From: Blepharisma japonicum
Lineage: Eukaryota; Ciliophora; Heterotrichea; Heterotrichida; Blepharismidae
Reading direction: 5' to 3'
DNA: 64,000 nt
Assembly (NCBI GenBank): GCA_949751835.1
Contig: CATKHK010000018.1
Span: forward strand, 310,001-374,000
Both the position numbers and the translations under genes were made by a program. This document shows positions 41,780 to 52,985 of this stretch, in pieces; position 1 is the first letter of the stretch, and each line of letters begins with the position of its first letter. The notes beneath the pieces are model-generated. The model was not told where the DNA came from. It ran no database searches and saw only the letters and a program-made list of their open reading frames with translations.

Positions 41780-44068
41780 ATGGAAAGAAAACAAGAGAAA
41801 ACATGAAAAGCAATCAATGATACTGTCTCACAAGGACCAATCGACAACCCTTCATCTAGAGCCAACAAAGCATTATCCCAACTAAAAACAATTAAAAAAG
41901 AAGCCTTTATTCCTAAAACTCCAATCTCTGAAGAAGAAGACGAAAATAAATACTTAACAAAAGGTGTTTTCCACCCAGAATCATTTTTCCGGGTCACTTG
42001 GGATATTTTTTCTATGCTTTTAATTATATATATCGCAATTTCAGTCCCATTTAGAATTGGGTTTAGTGTCCCAATACTTGGCTGGTGAGGATATTTTGAA
42101 TTTATGATTTCCATAAGTTTTATGGTTGATATTTTAATCAGTTTTAATACAGGCTATTATTCAAGAGGGTCACTCATTATGAATAGAAAATCAATTGCAA
42201 TTTTTTATTTGAAGGGATGGCTTCTTGCAGACATCGCGTCAAGTATCCCGTATACGTGATTTACAAATGGAGTGTTCGAAGAAGATGATTCGAACGGCTC
42301 TAGCTATAGCCAGGCATCCAGGCTATTGAGATTTGTGAAAATTTTCAAATTTTTAAGGATTCTTAGGCTTGTGAGAATTGCGAAATTGAAAAGAATTTTG
42401 ATTAAATTAGAAGATTATATAGCGAGTAATACAATAGCAACAATATTTGTGTTTTTAAGACTTTTAGCAGTGGTTTTCTTTATTGCGCATTGAACTGCAT
42501 GCTGGTGGTTTTTCTTAGGATCTTATGATATGTCAAACCATCCGCAAACCTGGATTACGGCTGCAAAAATTGATAATAAATCAAATTTTGAAAAATATGT
42601 AACATCACTATACTGAGCATTCACTACAATGACAACTGTAGGATATGGAGATATAGTCCCATTAACAGTAAGTGAAAAAATTTATGCTATGTTTTCTATG
42701 ATCGTAGCATGTGGTGTGTTTGCATATACAGTTGGTAGTATTGGATCATTAGTAAGTAAACAGAATGCTGTAGAAAATGCATATAGAGAGCAAGTTGTAG
42801 CTGTAAATCGATATATGAGAAAAAAAGACTTGCCTCATGATTTACAGTTTAGAGTTAGAAGATATCTTGAATATATATGGGAAAATAAAAAGAAAAGTAA
42901 TTTAGACGAAAAACAAATTTTATCGTTATTATCAGAGCCTTTAAGAGATGAAATTTATGCACACATTCATGGAGTCATCATTAAGCTTTGTCCAATCTTT
43001 GAAAAATATGAAGCACATTTTATATCACAGCTAACAAGAGCATTGGAAAGTGAAACATATGCCCCTGGTGATACTGTTATAGAAGAGGGAGAAATGAGCT
43101 CGAAAATGTATTTTGTACAAAATGGAAGAATTGATATATATCATCATCAAACAAAATCCACATTTAAAGAGCTTGGCCCTGGCGAATATTTCGGTGAAAT
43201 TGCATTTTTCACCGAAAAACCTCGCTGTGCATCTGCAAAATGTCTTGATTTTGTAGACTTATTAAGTCTATCCAGGAGTAATATGAATATATTGCTAGAA
43301 AAATTTCCAGAAGCCAAAGAGGCTACCGAATTAATTTCGAAAAAATGCGAAGATGGAGATTATGCAGCACTTCTCGTAAAATGCTACTTATGTAGAGAAC
43401 TTGGCCATGTCTCTGTAAGATGTAAAAAAGTCTTATTAAACTTAGATCATGAAGAAACAAGGAAAACTTGGTTAGAAAAGCGAGGAGCTCGAGAAACCAA
43501 GTATGTTTATGCAAATATGGACAGAGAGCCTAACTATCATCGAGTTCCTCGAGGGCAAATGCCTTTGTACTACAATTCCCGAAATATCGTTGGTGTCCCC
43601 AGACCTACAATTAAAATGTTTCCAAACGATCCTCAACTGTATCCTAAAATCAAAATCTATAATGATAGATATATACAAACCCAAAATGCAACAAATTCCA
43701 GCACAAATGCAAACTCCAGCTACGAAAATCAGCAGCCAAGCACTGATTCTTTTGTCAGAAAATCCAAGCCAAAGTACACTATGTTTTATTTGGATAGTGA
43801 AGGAAATGAAAATGAGGTTGAATTAGAGGAGGAAGAAGAAGCGGAAGAGGGAGAAAATTCAAGAAGCAAAAAATTTAGAATGTCGCTTGTTGAGCAAGGG
43901 CAATTCCCTGACCAACAACAAGAAAAGACTCCTAAAAAAGAAGAGCCAGTTCCTCAGAAGCGGGCGTCAAATAAGGTTTTACCTTTAATTGAGCTACCAA
44001 TTGAAGAAACTCCTATGAATCGTCAGCCTGATAACACTCCAGAAAGCAGCTTTTCTGGGGATGAGTAA
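41780..44068 (+). CDS. Voltage-gated K+ channel of the EAG/CNG superfamily with CNBD and CCHC zinc knuckle
   Basis: A 762-residue channel. After a cytosolic N-terminus, S1 is near IFSMLLIIYIAISVPF (about 82), S2-S3 contain FMISISFMVDILISFNTGYY, and S4 is Arg/Lys-rich (about 178-204). The pore has the K+ filter TTVGYGD (285-291). A C-linker follows, then a cyclic-nucleotide-binding domain at about 430-490 (YAPGDTVIEEGE, then LGPGEYFGEIAFF, where the Arg needed for phosphate binding appears in EKPRCASAK). Unusually, a CCHC zinc knuckle CYLCRELGHVSVRC (535-548) comes next, then a disordered tail with a Glu-rich run. Several TGA codons are Trp, including in the pore region. Confidence 0.9.
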
Positions 44069-44199
44069 AAGTATTTTTGATATAAGCATAATTTAGTTAT
44101 TAAATGTGTTTTAAACCTAAGCATTTCTATCAAAATTCTTTCGTGCTTATTTTCAAACAAGTTTATTATAATTTCTTACTTAATCATGTATATTTTTCA

Positions 44200-44520
44200 T
44201 TAGTTTTCATCTGCATTTTGATAAAGAATCTTCAGGACTCTTTGCAAAAGTGGGTCATTCCAGTTAGTTCTTTGTCCTAAATTTTCGATTTTCCTACTTT
44301 TTTCAAGATATAAGTTCCTTTCTCTCATAAGTGCAAGTAATCTTATATTTGAATCTTTTTCCATCTCATTATATTTTTTATGTAAAACCAAAAGCCGCTC
44401 TAGTTTATCAGCAAGTTCTCCAAGCTCTTGTGCAGATTCTCCATCTTGCTGCTGCAACTCATAAATTTGGCTTGTGATTTGCTCTATTAAGCTTCAGAGT
44501 TGGCTTCTGCTTCCTTCCAT
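44200..44520 (-). CDS. Small coiled-coil protein of unknown function
   Basis: A 106-residue protein starting MEGSRSQLWSLIEQI (Trp is TGA), all helical with heptad-like Leu/Ile (LADKLERLLVLHKKYNEMEK). It is divergent from the Rab2-like gene, with 84 bp between start codons. Its size and helicity resemble small complex subunits such as Mediator components, but nothing specific supports that. Confidence 0.6.
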
Positions 44521-44604
44521 TATTTATGAAGAAACACATTTTTAATTTTTAAGTAAATTTCTAATGTATATTTTCCACAATTTCAATAAATCTATTCTTT
44601 TTAA

Positions 44605-45303
44605 ATGGATCAAGAACTATTCTTTCAAGTAATTATTGTAGGTGATACCGGTGTGGGGAAAACCTGTCTCCAGCTAAGATTTAGTGAAAATTCATTTAAA
44701 GAACAGCATAGTGTAACTATAGGTGTTGAGTTTGGAGCTAAAAATATCCAAGTTGGCTCACAAACAATAAAATTGCAGATTTGGGATACAGCAGGACAAG
44801 AAACTTATCGGAGTATCACAAAAAGCTTTTATCAACGAGCTGATGGGGTTATATTAGTATATGATGCTACAGCCAGACACACTTTTGAAAATTGTGAAAA
44901 CTGACTTGAAGAAATCAGGCAAAATTCAGCTGCTGATGTCGTTATTTTTCTTATCGGGAACCAGGTTGATCTCATTGAAAAAGGTCAAGAAGATCGACAA
45001 GTAGCTTATGACGAAGGCAAACTTTTTGCAGAAAAACAACGTTTAAGCGGGTTTATAGAGACTTCAGCCAAAAGTGGCGTCAACGTGAATGAAGCTTTTT
45101 ATGAGTTCAGCAAGGTCCTGTTCGAGAGATGGAAAGAAAGGAGAGAATTTAAGCCTGCAACACAGCCTAAAATAGAATTGAGACCAACAGTAATTAATAA
45201 GAAGAAAAAATGCTGTTATATGAAAAGTAATAATTTATTAATAAAAAGATGATGCTTGCACAAAAGCTTAGATATCGAGCAATGATTGAAGGAGTTTGCA
45301 TAA
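44605..45303 (+). CDS. RAB2: Rab2/Rab4-like small GTPase (3' end uncertain)
   Basis: P-loop GDTGVGKT, switch I TIGVEFGAKNI, switch II IKLQIWDTAGQETYRSIT, ILVYDA, GNQVDL (variant of GNKxDL) and ETSAKSG. FGA plus YRSIT places it nearest Rab2/Rab4, which work in ER-Golgi or recycling traffic. TGA at 44902-44904 is the conserved Trp of NWLEEI. The C-terminus is odd: a KKKKCC motif, normally terminal, is followed by 12 more residues to a TGA at 45250-45252. Read as Trp, the frame extends to TAA 45303 and overlaps the next gene's start. The true end is not resolved. Confidence 0.8.
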
Positions 45304-47126
45304 GGAATAAAATAAACAAAAATGCAATAAATCATCAAATACAGATCCCTGAATTCGTAGAAAGGGAAATCCCAGACGAGATCTACACAAAGAGACATAT
45401 CCTGAAATTCCTTTATCCTTATATTTTCCCCAAAGATTCTAAGCTCAGGATGGCTGTTTTTTCAACTGCAGGGCTGCTTGTAGCTTCAAAATCATTGAAC
45501 GCTGGAGTTCCATTTATTTTGAAAGAAGCTGTAAATACATTAGGGACCTCAATGGGCTATGCAACAATGCTATTTGGGACCTATGCATTAGCAAGAATTG
45601 CAGTGATTTTGACCCAGGAATACAAAAATGCAATTTTTTCACGGGTTGTCCTGAATGCAGTCAAAGATGTAAGCTCAAGGGTCTTTTGGCATCTTCATAG
45701 TTTGGATTATACTTATCATCTTGAAAGCACTAAAACAACACTTTTTGCAGTAGGGAGGTCTATGAAAGGAGTAGAGAATTTTTTGAGATTTATGATGATG
45801 AATATTATTCCTACTACATTGGAGTTTATGATTGCTTCAGGGATTTTGCTTAAATATTGTGGGTGGCCTTATTTGTTGACTTTTGGAGGGACTGTGGCGA
45901 CTTATTGGGTTTTCACAACAAGATATTCAAATTATAGGCAGAACTATATAAAGGAGGTGAAAAGGAAGAGAAAAGCTGTGGATTTTGTTATAAATGAGAG
46001 TTTTCTTAATTATGAAGCTGTTAAATGTTTTACAAATGAAAAATTGGAGAGTGATAGATACAATCATTTTTTAAAGCAACAAATGCAAGCCGCAGTAAAA
46101 ACATCAAATTCTTTATCATTTCTGAATTCAGGCCAGCACATTATTTTCAACACAGGTCTTGCCATTAATCTCCTACTTGCAGTTGCCCAAGTCAGCGCAG
46201 GTACAATGACAATTGGAGACATTTTCCTTATCCAAACCATGTTCTTGCAGCTTCAATTTCCTTTGAATTTTTTAGGTAGCGTCTACAGAGAGCTCAACGA
46301 AGCTCAACTAGAAATTAAAGATTTATTCCATATTTTCAATATCAAGCCTAAAGTAATAGAGCCTCCCAATGCTCAAAACTATGAATATAAAGGAGGAAAA
46401 ATATCAATAAAAAACGTGACATATGGCTTTGAGGACCGAAAAGTATTCAATGACCTTGATATTGAAATAGAGCCTGGGACAAGCAATGCCATTGTAGGGG
46501 AAAGTGGAATTGGAAAAAGTACATTATTTAGACTTTTATATAGATTATTGGACCCTGAAAAAGGCAGTATCCTAATAGACGATCAAGATGTAAAAAGCTT
46601 AAAACTTGAATCTTTAAGGAAAAATATTGCAATGGTACCACAAAATGGAAACCTATTCAATGATTCTGTGTATTATAATATCGTTTATGGAAACCCTGAA
46701 GCTTCATTTGAGGATGTTGTCAAGGTTTGCAAAATGGTAAATATTTATGACCGTATCATGGATTTTGAAGAAAAATTCGAAACAAATGTAGGAGAACTAG
46801 GATGCAAACTTTCTGGAGGGGAAAGACAAAGAATTACTCTGGCAAGATGCTTGCTGAAAAATGCAAATATTTATTTTTTTGATGAGTTTACAAGTGCGGT
46901 GGATTCTCATAATGAAAATTTAATCACAAATGCTCTAAAAGAGAAATTGAAAGGCAAGACAACTATATTTGCAGCACATAGATTGCCATCGATTACTTAT
47001 GTAGATAAGATATTTGTTTTTCATGGAGGAAAAGTTAGAGAGCAAGGAACACATCAAGAATTGCTGGATAAAAATTCATATTATAGGGAGCTTTGGGATA
47101 AATTTAATAAGCAGCATGATATTTAA
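45249..47126 (+). CDS. ABCB7: Mitochondrial ABC transporter, Atm1/ABCB7 type (half transporter)
   Basis: A 625-residue half transporter, TMD then NBD. A basic N-terminus suits import. ILKFLYPYIFPKDSKLRMAV matches the ABCB7 start of the membrane domain, then NAVFGKV-like KNAIFSRVVLNAVKDVSSRV, LNFLGSVYRELNEAQLEIKDLF, Walker A GESGIGKST, LSGGERQR, Walker B IYFFDEFTSAVD and switch His in AAHRLP. Atm1/ABCB7 exports a sulfur or glutathione compound needed for cytosolic Fe-S proteins. Start 45249 or the next ATG 45252 is chosen because a basic leader precedes the conserved region; 45282 is also possible. The start overlaps the formal end of the Rab frame. Confidence 0.9.
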   Translation: MMLAQKLRYRAMIEGVCIRNKINKNAINHQIQIPEFVEREIPDEIYTKRHILKFLYPYIFPKDSKLRMAVFSTAGLLVASKSLNAGVPFILKEAVNTLGTSMGYATMLFGTYALARIAVILTQEYKNAIFSRVVLNAVKDVSSRVFWHLHSLDYTYHLESTKTTLFAVGRSMKGVENFLRFMMMNIIPTTLEFMIASGILLKYCGWPYLLTFGGTVATYWVFTTRYSNYRQNYIKEVKRKRKAVDFVINESFLNYEAVKCFTNEKLESDRYNHFLKQQMQAAVKTSNSLSFLNSGQHIIFNTGLAINLLLAVAQVSAGTMTIGDIFLIQTMFLQLQFPLNFLGSVYRELNEAQLEIKDLFHIFNIKPKVIEPPNAQNYEYKGGKISIKNVTYGFEDRKVFNDLDIEIEPGTSNAIVGESGIGKSTLFRLLYRLLDPEKGSILIDDQDVKSLKLESLRKNIAMVPQNGNLFNDSVYYNIVYGNPEASFEDVVKVCKMVNIYDRIMDFEEKFETNVGELGCKLSGGERQRITLARCLLKNANIYFFDEFTSAVDSHNENLITNALKEKLKGKTTIFAAHRLPSITYVDKIFVFHGGKVREQGTHQELLDKNSYYRELWDKFNKQHDI

Positions 47127-47481
47127 TTTTAATATGGACTTTACTTTCTTAAAAAATTTAAAATAATTTTTAAAATAAATTTTTATTCTAACACAAAATT
47201 ATTATGTATTATTTAAAACCCTTGCTCAATATTACGAAAATTTTTAAAACTTTTCTATAGATCAATATAATTTAAATAAATTTTAATTGTTTTAGAACCC
47301 AGTAATTCATATTTATTCATTTTTAAATTTATGAACGGGCAGCTATTTTTTAACCCGTTTAAAATAATTTGAAAATTTCACAATCTTTTAGCAATTAATT
47401 CACAAAACTTCCAAAATAATTATTATCTGTCCTATAAATTCATTATCACATTTTTACTCAAGTTTTTCAAAAAAATATTTG
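47127..47481. other. AT-rich intergenic region
   Basis: About 355 bp of A/T-rich sequence between tandem genes. It must include the 3' end of the Atm1 gene and the next promoter. No gene seen. Confidence 0.5.
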
Positions 47482-48279
47482 ATGCAATTATATGAATTCA
47501 TTCCATTTTTTGAGCGCTATAATAAATTTAAACAATTATTCATGGAGAAACACAACAATTCAGAAGCTATCGAATTCGACTGGGAATCAAAGTGGTTAAA
47601 AGGTGAAGAATATAGTTATATTCTAACCCACAAAGAAACCTATTGCGAAAAGTATGGGATGAAAAAATACGCAAGCAAAACCCATCCCCAGTCAATTTAC
47701 ATCCAACCCAAAAATGGGCAAATTTACTTTGTAAAAGGATCATCCATTGGTTCAGAGTTTGGCTTTCCAAGAGTTGACATCAAAAAGAGATACAGATGGA
47801 AAAAGATGAACTTCACAACTGAACTTCCTAAGAGACAGCCAATTGTCACATATATAGTGGCCTCAGCTGTAAAGTGTGAAAAATCGTCACCAAATGAACA
47901 AAAAATTGGGCCTTCTTATAGAATGCATGCCGTTGTCCTTAGCCAGCCTGAAGAAGATCCTTATATTTTGTGCCATGTAAGGAAGCTTAATCAAGATGAA
48001 AACACCCCTATTGAGACAGAATCCCCAGTTGTAAAAAAATTAAAAAGAGAGCCTTTGGCTCCAATTGAAAATGGCTTACATGATTTATTGAATGCTTCTA
48101 ATCTTGTAATGTCACCAATTAAATCTACCCCTTTGTATGTAGGAAATATAAATTCAAAACAATTGAATTTCAGCGATCTTGAGCATGATTATGTGTCTAT
48201 GTTCAAAAACAACAGCATTAATAAGTTTCCTGCCCTTTCTACTCACTTCAAGGCTCCATTTTTCATTACTCAAGCCTAA
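47482..48279 (+). CDS. Unknown protein, basic
   Basis: A 265-residue protein from ATG 47482 (MQLYEFIPFFERYNKFKQLF). The first 120 residues look globular with many aromatics (FDWESKWLKGEEYSYILTHK). The C-terminal half is Lys/Pro/Ser-rich with possible Cdk or nuclear-localisation motifs (KKLKREPLAPI, NLVMSPIKSTP). No family is recognised. It converges on the lipidated coiled-coil gene, with 60 bp between stops. Confidence 0.65.
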   Translation: MQLYEFIPFFERYNKFKQLFMEKHNNSEAIEFDWESKWLKGEEYSYILTHKETYCEKYGMKKYASKTHPQSIYIQPKNGQIYFVKGSSIGSEFGFPRVDIKKRYRWKKMNFTTELPKRQPIVTYIVASAVKCEKSSPNEQKIGPSYRMHAVVLSQPEEDPYILCHVRKLNQDENTPIETESPVVKKLKREPLAPIENGLHDLLNASNLVMSPIKSTPLYVGNINSKQLNFSDLEHDYVSMFKNNSINKFPALSTHFKAPFFITQA

Positions 48280-48339
48280 TGAGATAATTATAATGCTTTT
48301 TTGCATAAAAATTGATTTTATTTATATGAAAAATTATTT

Positions 48340-49476
48340 TTATGTTTTGTCGCCTTTGGCGTTTTTTCTCATTTTATTATACGGGGCATCTTTAAGTTTT
48401 TCCAAACCTTCATTAATAAGCTTATTAGCTATCGTCGAATTTTTTGGCCTTTTAAGAAGATTTTTATCAATTGGCTTCTTTTTTGAAGGAGTTTTGGTTT
48501 TTTCTATTTTTCTGTCTGTTGTATATGAAGTGTCACAGTTGCTTACAACTGTCTGATGCTTTTCTTTGCCATCATCATTTATGATTTCTTCATCTGCTGA
48601 CTGATTTAAATAAAGTTCGGAATTTTCTTCAATGATTTTTCCTTCTACTTCTAAAAATTTATCATGATCTAGGTTTTCTACTGTCAACTCAAGTGTATTA
48701 TAAAAGGAGTTGCAAGGCCTCTCACCAGTTGACATAGACTCAGCAGAGAACTCACGATTTTCTGTATCTCCTTTATTAGAGAATACATCAGTCTCAGGTA
48801 TTATGTGCCATGATAAATTCATGACACCGTAATACATGGTTTCTGCTTTGGATTTTTCTATTGAAAGGCTTTCTTTGGCTCGCTTCAATTGATTATGTAC
48901 AATAGTCCTCAGAGTCTGAGGCTCTTTATCACTGGAATTTATTAACTCATAGAGCTCACTGAGACCTTGCATTACAAAAGTACCTTTTGAAGCCTTTTGG
49001 TATTTTTTTAATAGCACAACTGGTGAAGTGTGATTTAACAGAAACTCTTCCAAAAGCTCAAGCTTTAGAGCATTTGTGTACTCAACTGAGTTAATATCAT
49101 TCATCAGTCGAAAAATAGGTTCTTTCGCTTTACAGCTTGATAGTAACGCTGACAAACTTTTGTCAATTACTTCAAAAGGTACATTTCATCCAGATTCTTC
49201 ATTGATAAACAGCTCTTTGAATTGCCCAGACAGTTGGTCATATTGTGACTTAATCGTAGACTCGAATTGTTGAAGTGTAAGAGGATTTGAAGGTTCCAAA
49301 AGTTTCTCAACTTTATTTTCGAAATCTCCTTTGATCCTTGCTGCATATCCTGAAATTATTAATTCCACATTTTCTAATTTACTTGGGTCAACAATACGGG
49401 TTTTGAGAATCGAATCGACTGGCAATTGATTTTCTGATATTATTTGTACACTCCTATTACTACAACAAATTCCCAT
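48340..49476 (-). CDS. Helical protein with N-terminal lipidation motif (MGICCS)
   Basis: A 378-residue protein. MGICCSN at the start is a myristoylation plus palmitoylation consensus. A helical region (about 20-220) carries no recognised domain. The C-terminus is Lys-rich (KTKTPSKKKPIDKNLLKRPK) and ends with a basic stretch. TGA at about 49186-49188 reads as Trp in ESGWNVPFEV. It is probably membrane-attached. Family unknown. Confidence 0.65.
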
Positions 49477-49795
49477 TTATTATGTGAAAGAATTGTGATA
49501 CTTATTACTGCACTTAATGTAGGATATTTAATGGAATTAATTTAAAGAAAGTTTTTAAGAAAAACCGAATTTAAGGATTATTTTTGGAAATATTTAGAAA
49601 TATTTGTGGTGAAGAAGGGCTTTTGGTATTTTTAAAAAGGTATGTTATGCAGTCGAGAAGATTTGCTGGGATTTGAATTAATATTATGAATAATATTTTT
49701 TATTTCTAATGATAAGAAAATTAAAATAAATAAAATAAGCTTATATTGAGAAGCTGCAAGATACATCTTTTGGTGAAAATTCAATAATAATTAAT
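49477..49795. other. AT-rich divergent intergenic region
   Basis: About 320 bp between two divergent starts. Nothing beyond presumed promoters was seen. Confidence 0.5.
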
Positions 49796-52006
49796 ATGAG
49801 TTCCCAGTTTCAAATGAGTGGGGCCGCAACAAACCCAAAATCTTTGCAAGCAAAACTTATTCTTAGTCCTTTAGAATCTAACTATTTCACCCAATTATTT
49901 CAAACCGCAGACCAGTCAGGATCTGGACAAATTGATGGCCGATCAGCAGTAAATTTTATGAGAACTTCAAATCTCCCTGTAGACATCCTAAAACAAATCT
50001 GGGCACTTTCAACACCAAATAAAGAACCTTTTCTAGATGCAGAACGCTTTAATATCGCTGTCAAGCTTATTGCCTTTGCCCAAAACCAAAAACCTATTTC
50101 ATTGCAATCTTTGAATGAAAAATGCCCACTCCCCAGGTTTGAAGGAATTGAAATACCTAAAGAAACTGCTGCCGATGATTGGGAAATTAACGAAAATGAT
50201 AGAAAAATCTATAAAGATGCTTTTAAAAAGCTTAGCGGAGATAAAGGGTTTTTAAATGGAATGGAGGCAAGAGAACTCTTGCAAAGGACCCAATTTGCTA
50301 TGCCAATTTTGAAAAAATTGTGGGGTTTATGTGATCCAAACAAAACGGGTATTATGAAGGAAGGACAATTTATGGTCGCGATGCAAATTATTGCAAAAGT
50401 TAGGGCAAAAGGAATTGAAGTCCCTGAATCATTGCCATCATCTTTGCAAAGAGTTTTAGACTCTTCACAAGATGCATCTCCTTCAAAAATTCCTCCTATA
50501 TCAAGAGAAAGCTCATTAATAGACAACAGCCAGCCAACTAATTCATCTCCGCCAAAACCTCAGCCAAAGCAATCGATTAAGTCAGTAAAAATTAAAGAGC
50601 CTGATGTAGACCCTGAGCCTGTCCCAGTCTACGAAAAAACTCCTAAAGATGTTTCTGAAAAACCTGAAAGACCATCTTATCAATCTTTATCTAGAAGAAA
50701 AGAAGAGCGAGCACCATCAAGACCATTAAATAGTAATGAGCTCGATTTTGTAATTGAGGAAAAAGAAGAAATCCTTAGGAGACAAGAAGATTTACTTCGC
50801 TCTATTTCTGATATGCTGGATTTAGATAGAAATGAGCTTGATTTATTCAAGCAGAAAAACAAACAATTAGAAAATAAAGTAAAAGAGCATGAAGATCAGA
50901 TTAAAAAAATGCAGAATGAGTTGAATAAATATAAAGCAAAATTCGATGAAACGTGAAAAAAACAGAAAGATGATTTAAAAGCACTGCAGCAAGAAAATAC
51001 ATATTTGAAAGATAAAACTTCACAATTTGCTGACAAAAAACCATCAGCACCTCCACAAGAGTATCCTGTGAAGAAACCTGAAGTGAAAGTAGAGTCTCCA
51101 GTCCAAGCAAGGCCTAATCTTTCTAGCCAACTTTATCCATCTTTGCAGACTCCTGCAAATATCCCACAACAGTCATTTCAAACATCTGTTCCTTCTCAGT
51201 CTTTTGCTTTTCAAAATCAAGCAAGTCCTCCTTCTCAGCTATATCCTCCATTGCAAGCCAACCCAGAACCAGTTGTCCAAAAGCCTGTCAGTCAAAAAGG
51301 AATGAATCCTTTTGATTTCGACAATTCGATGCCAGGAAACACAAGCATGCAGCCTAAACAAGATTTTGGAGGATTCTCTGGCAGCAGTCAGCCCTTTAAC
51401 AAGCCCAGACAAGAATTTGGAAGTAGTATTGATAGCAATCAACTTTATAACAAGCCCAAGCAAGATTTCCCACAAAATCCTCCTCCTCAGCCAGCCTTTT
51501 CATTAGACAACACTCAATCAGAACCTCCCAAGCAAAATAAAAAATTTGATGCATTTTCTTTTGTATCCCAGCCAAAACCTGAGGCAAAAATAGAACAAAA
51601 AATATATGATCCTCCTTCCTTTAAACAGCCTGAATCTCAGCCATCATCTTCTCCATTTGATTTTTCCCCTCCTAACTCAAAAGTCCCTACACAAGAATTT
51701 GCAACTTCTATGGTAAAGCCTGTTGAATTCGAAAATAATCAGTCAGGCTTCAGCTTTAATTTTAAGGCTGAAAATAATCCTCCTAGCAAGATTGAATTTT
51801 CTACATTTAAACAGCCAGCACCTCAGTCTACGTCTTTTGAAATTAAGCCAGAAAATATCCAATTCGATCCACATTTTGATAAGCTCAATAACCAAGGGTT
51901 TGATTTCAAAAATGCGTCAATTTCTTCTAGCTTCCAAAATGATTTCTTTAAGACTGAAGCAACAACTAAGCCAAAGCAGTCAACACTTGATTTTGATTTT
52001 GATTAG
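49796..52006 (+). CDS. EH-domain endocytic adaptor (Eps15/Ede1-like)
   Basis: A 736-residue protein. Two EH domains lie at about 20-115 (LSPLESNYFTQLFQTADQSG, then LPVDILKQIWALSTPNKEPF) and 128-225 (DRKIYKDAFKKL, then MPILKKLWGLCDPNKTGIM). A Pro/Lys linker and a coiled coil (about 320-415) follow. The C-terminal 300 residues are Pro/Gln/Phe-rich with an NPF at 504-506 and repeated FDF/F-G-G type motifs, as in clathrin adaptors. EH domains bind NPF peptides, so self-association or partner binding through NPF is plausible. TGA at about 50954 reads as Trp. The order EH-EH-coiled coil-motif tail is that of Eps15/Ede1 (which have three EH domains). Confidence 0.87.
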
Positions 52007-52331
52007 TAATTAAGATAGTATGATTATTATTTGATAAATCTTTAAATAATAAAAGTATAGGAAATAGAGCTAGGAAGCATATCAGGTATATAATAATATT
52101 TTTAAGATATCTGCAAATGTTTAGAATTATTTAAGAATTTTCTATAGCAGAGTTTTTCGTTTTCAAAATCGAAAGAATTTGCATTCTTTTAATTCTATAT
52201 CAAATAAATTTCCAAAACCCAAATAATGTATCCATAATTTAAATCTAATTGTTATTAAGCTTATTAAGCTCATATAAGATAGAAAGATTTGATTTTTAGC
52301 TCATAATAATTAATTCAAAACTTTTAGTAAT
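52007..52331. other. AT-rich convergent intergenic region
   Basis: About 325 bp between convergent genes. No supported feature. Confidence 0.5.
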
Positions 52332-52985
52332 TTAATACTTGCTTTTCTTTTCGGTATAGCTGTCATCTGATCCTAATCTTTTCCTATGTGTTTCCATAGT
52401 ACTCTCGATCAACTCACTTACAATTTCATTGTAATCCACCTTTGATTCTTCTTTCATCTCTATATCTGAGTGGTTTACTTCATTGTATATTGAGTTCATT
52501 TCAAAATAGTCTACATTGATAATGTTCTGATGGGCACCTATTCATACTTTATAATCCTGGGAAAATGATTCAGAGCGCTGCTGAAGTCTTTCGAAAAACT
52601 CCATAGTATTTTCGTTTAACATACACTTAGAGGCATAAGCTGCAAATAACAAAGCATTCTTTGAGCTTTGTAGAAACTCTTGCCAGGCGAAGCGCTCCAA
52701 ATAAATGCTCCACAGTACAATTTCTACATCTGAAAGGATAAGAAATTCACAGATCCCACAAAGGACTTCAAAAAGGTCATGATACTCGTATGAAATATTA
52801 CTATGCCCCCTTTTAGAAATTTTTAAAACGAAGTGGTAAGGCCTATACCCAATTCCAACTATAGGACAAGATTTTGGATTCATTTCAGCTCTTTTTTCTA
52901 AATTATAACAATCGAATTCTCTAGTTGAAAAAATGTAACTAGAGCAACAAGTTTCAACATCATCAGATTCGTAGCAGATATCCAT
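52332..52985 (-). CDS. Possible cyclin-fold protein
   Basis: A 217-residue protein starting MDICYESDDVETCCSSYIFS. The middle (LSDVEIVLWSIYLERF, then SSKNALLFAAYASKCMLNEN, about residues 84-125) looks like the first helices of a cyclin box, as in Pho80-type cyclins (IVLALIYLDR...LLLTALLLASKF). The C-terminus is acidic and then basic (KRLGSDDSYTEKKSKY). TGA at 52542-52544 reads as Trp. The cyclin reading is a hypothesis from pattern, not an alignment. Confidence 0.55.

Noticed and set aside
45226-45247. GTAATAATTTATTAATAAAAAG (22 nt) as an intron ending the Rab2-like gene
   Set aside because: It is outside the intron size class, would consume the region up to the Atm1 ATG, and does not give a prenylation end.
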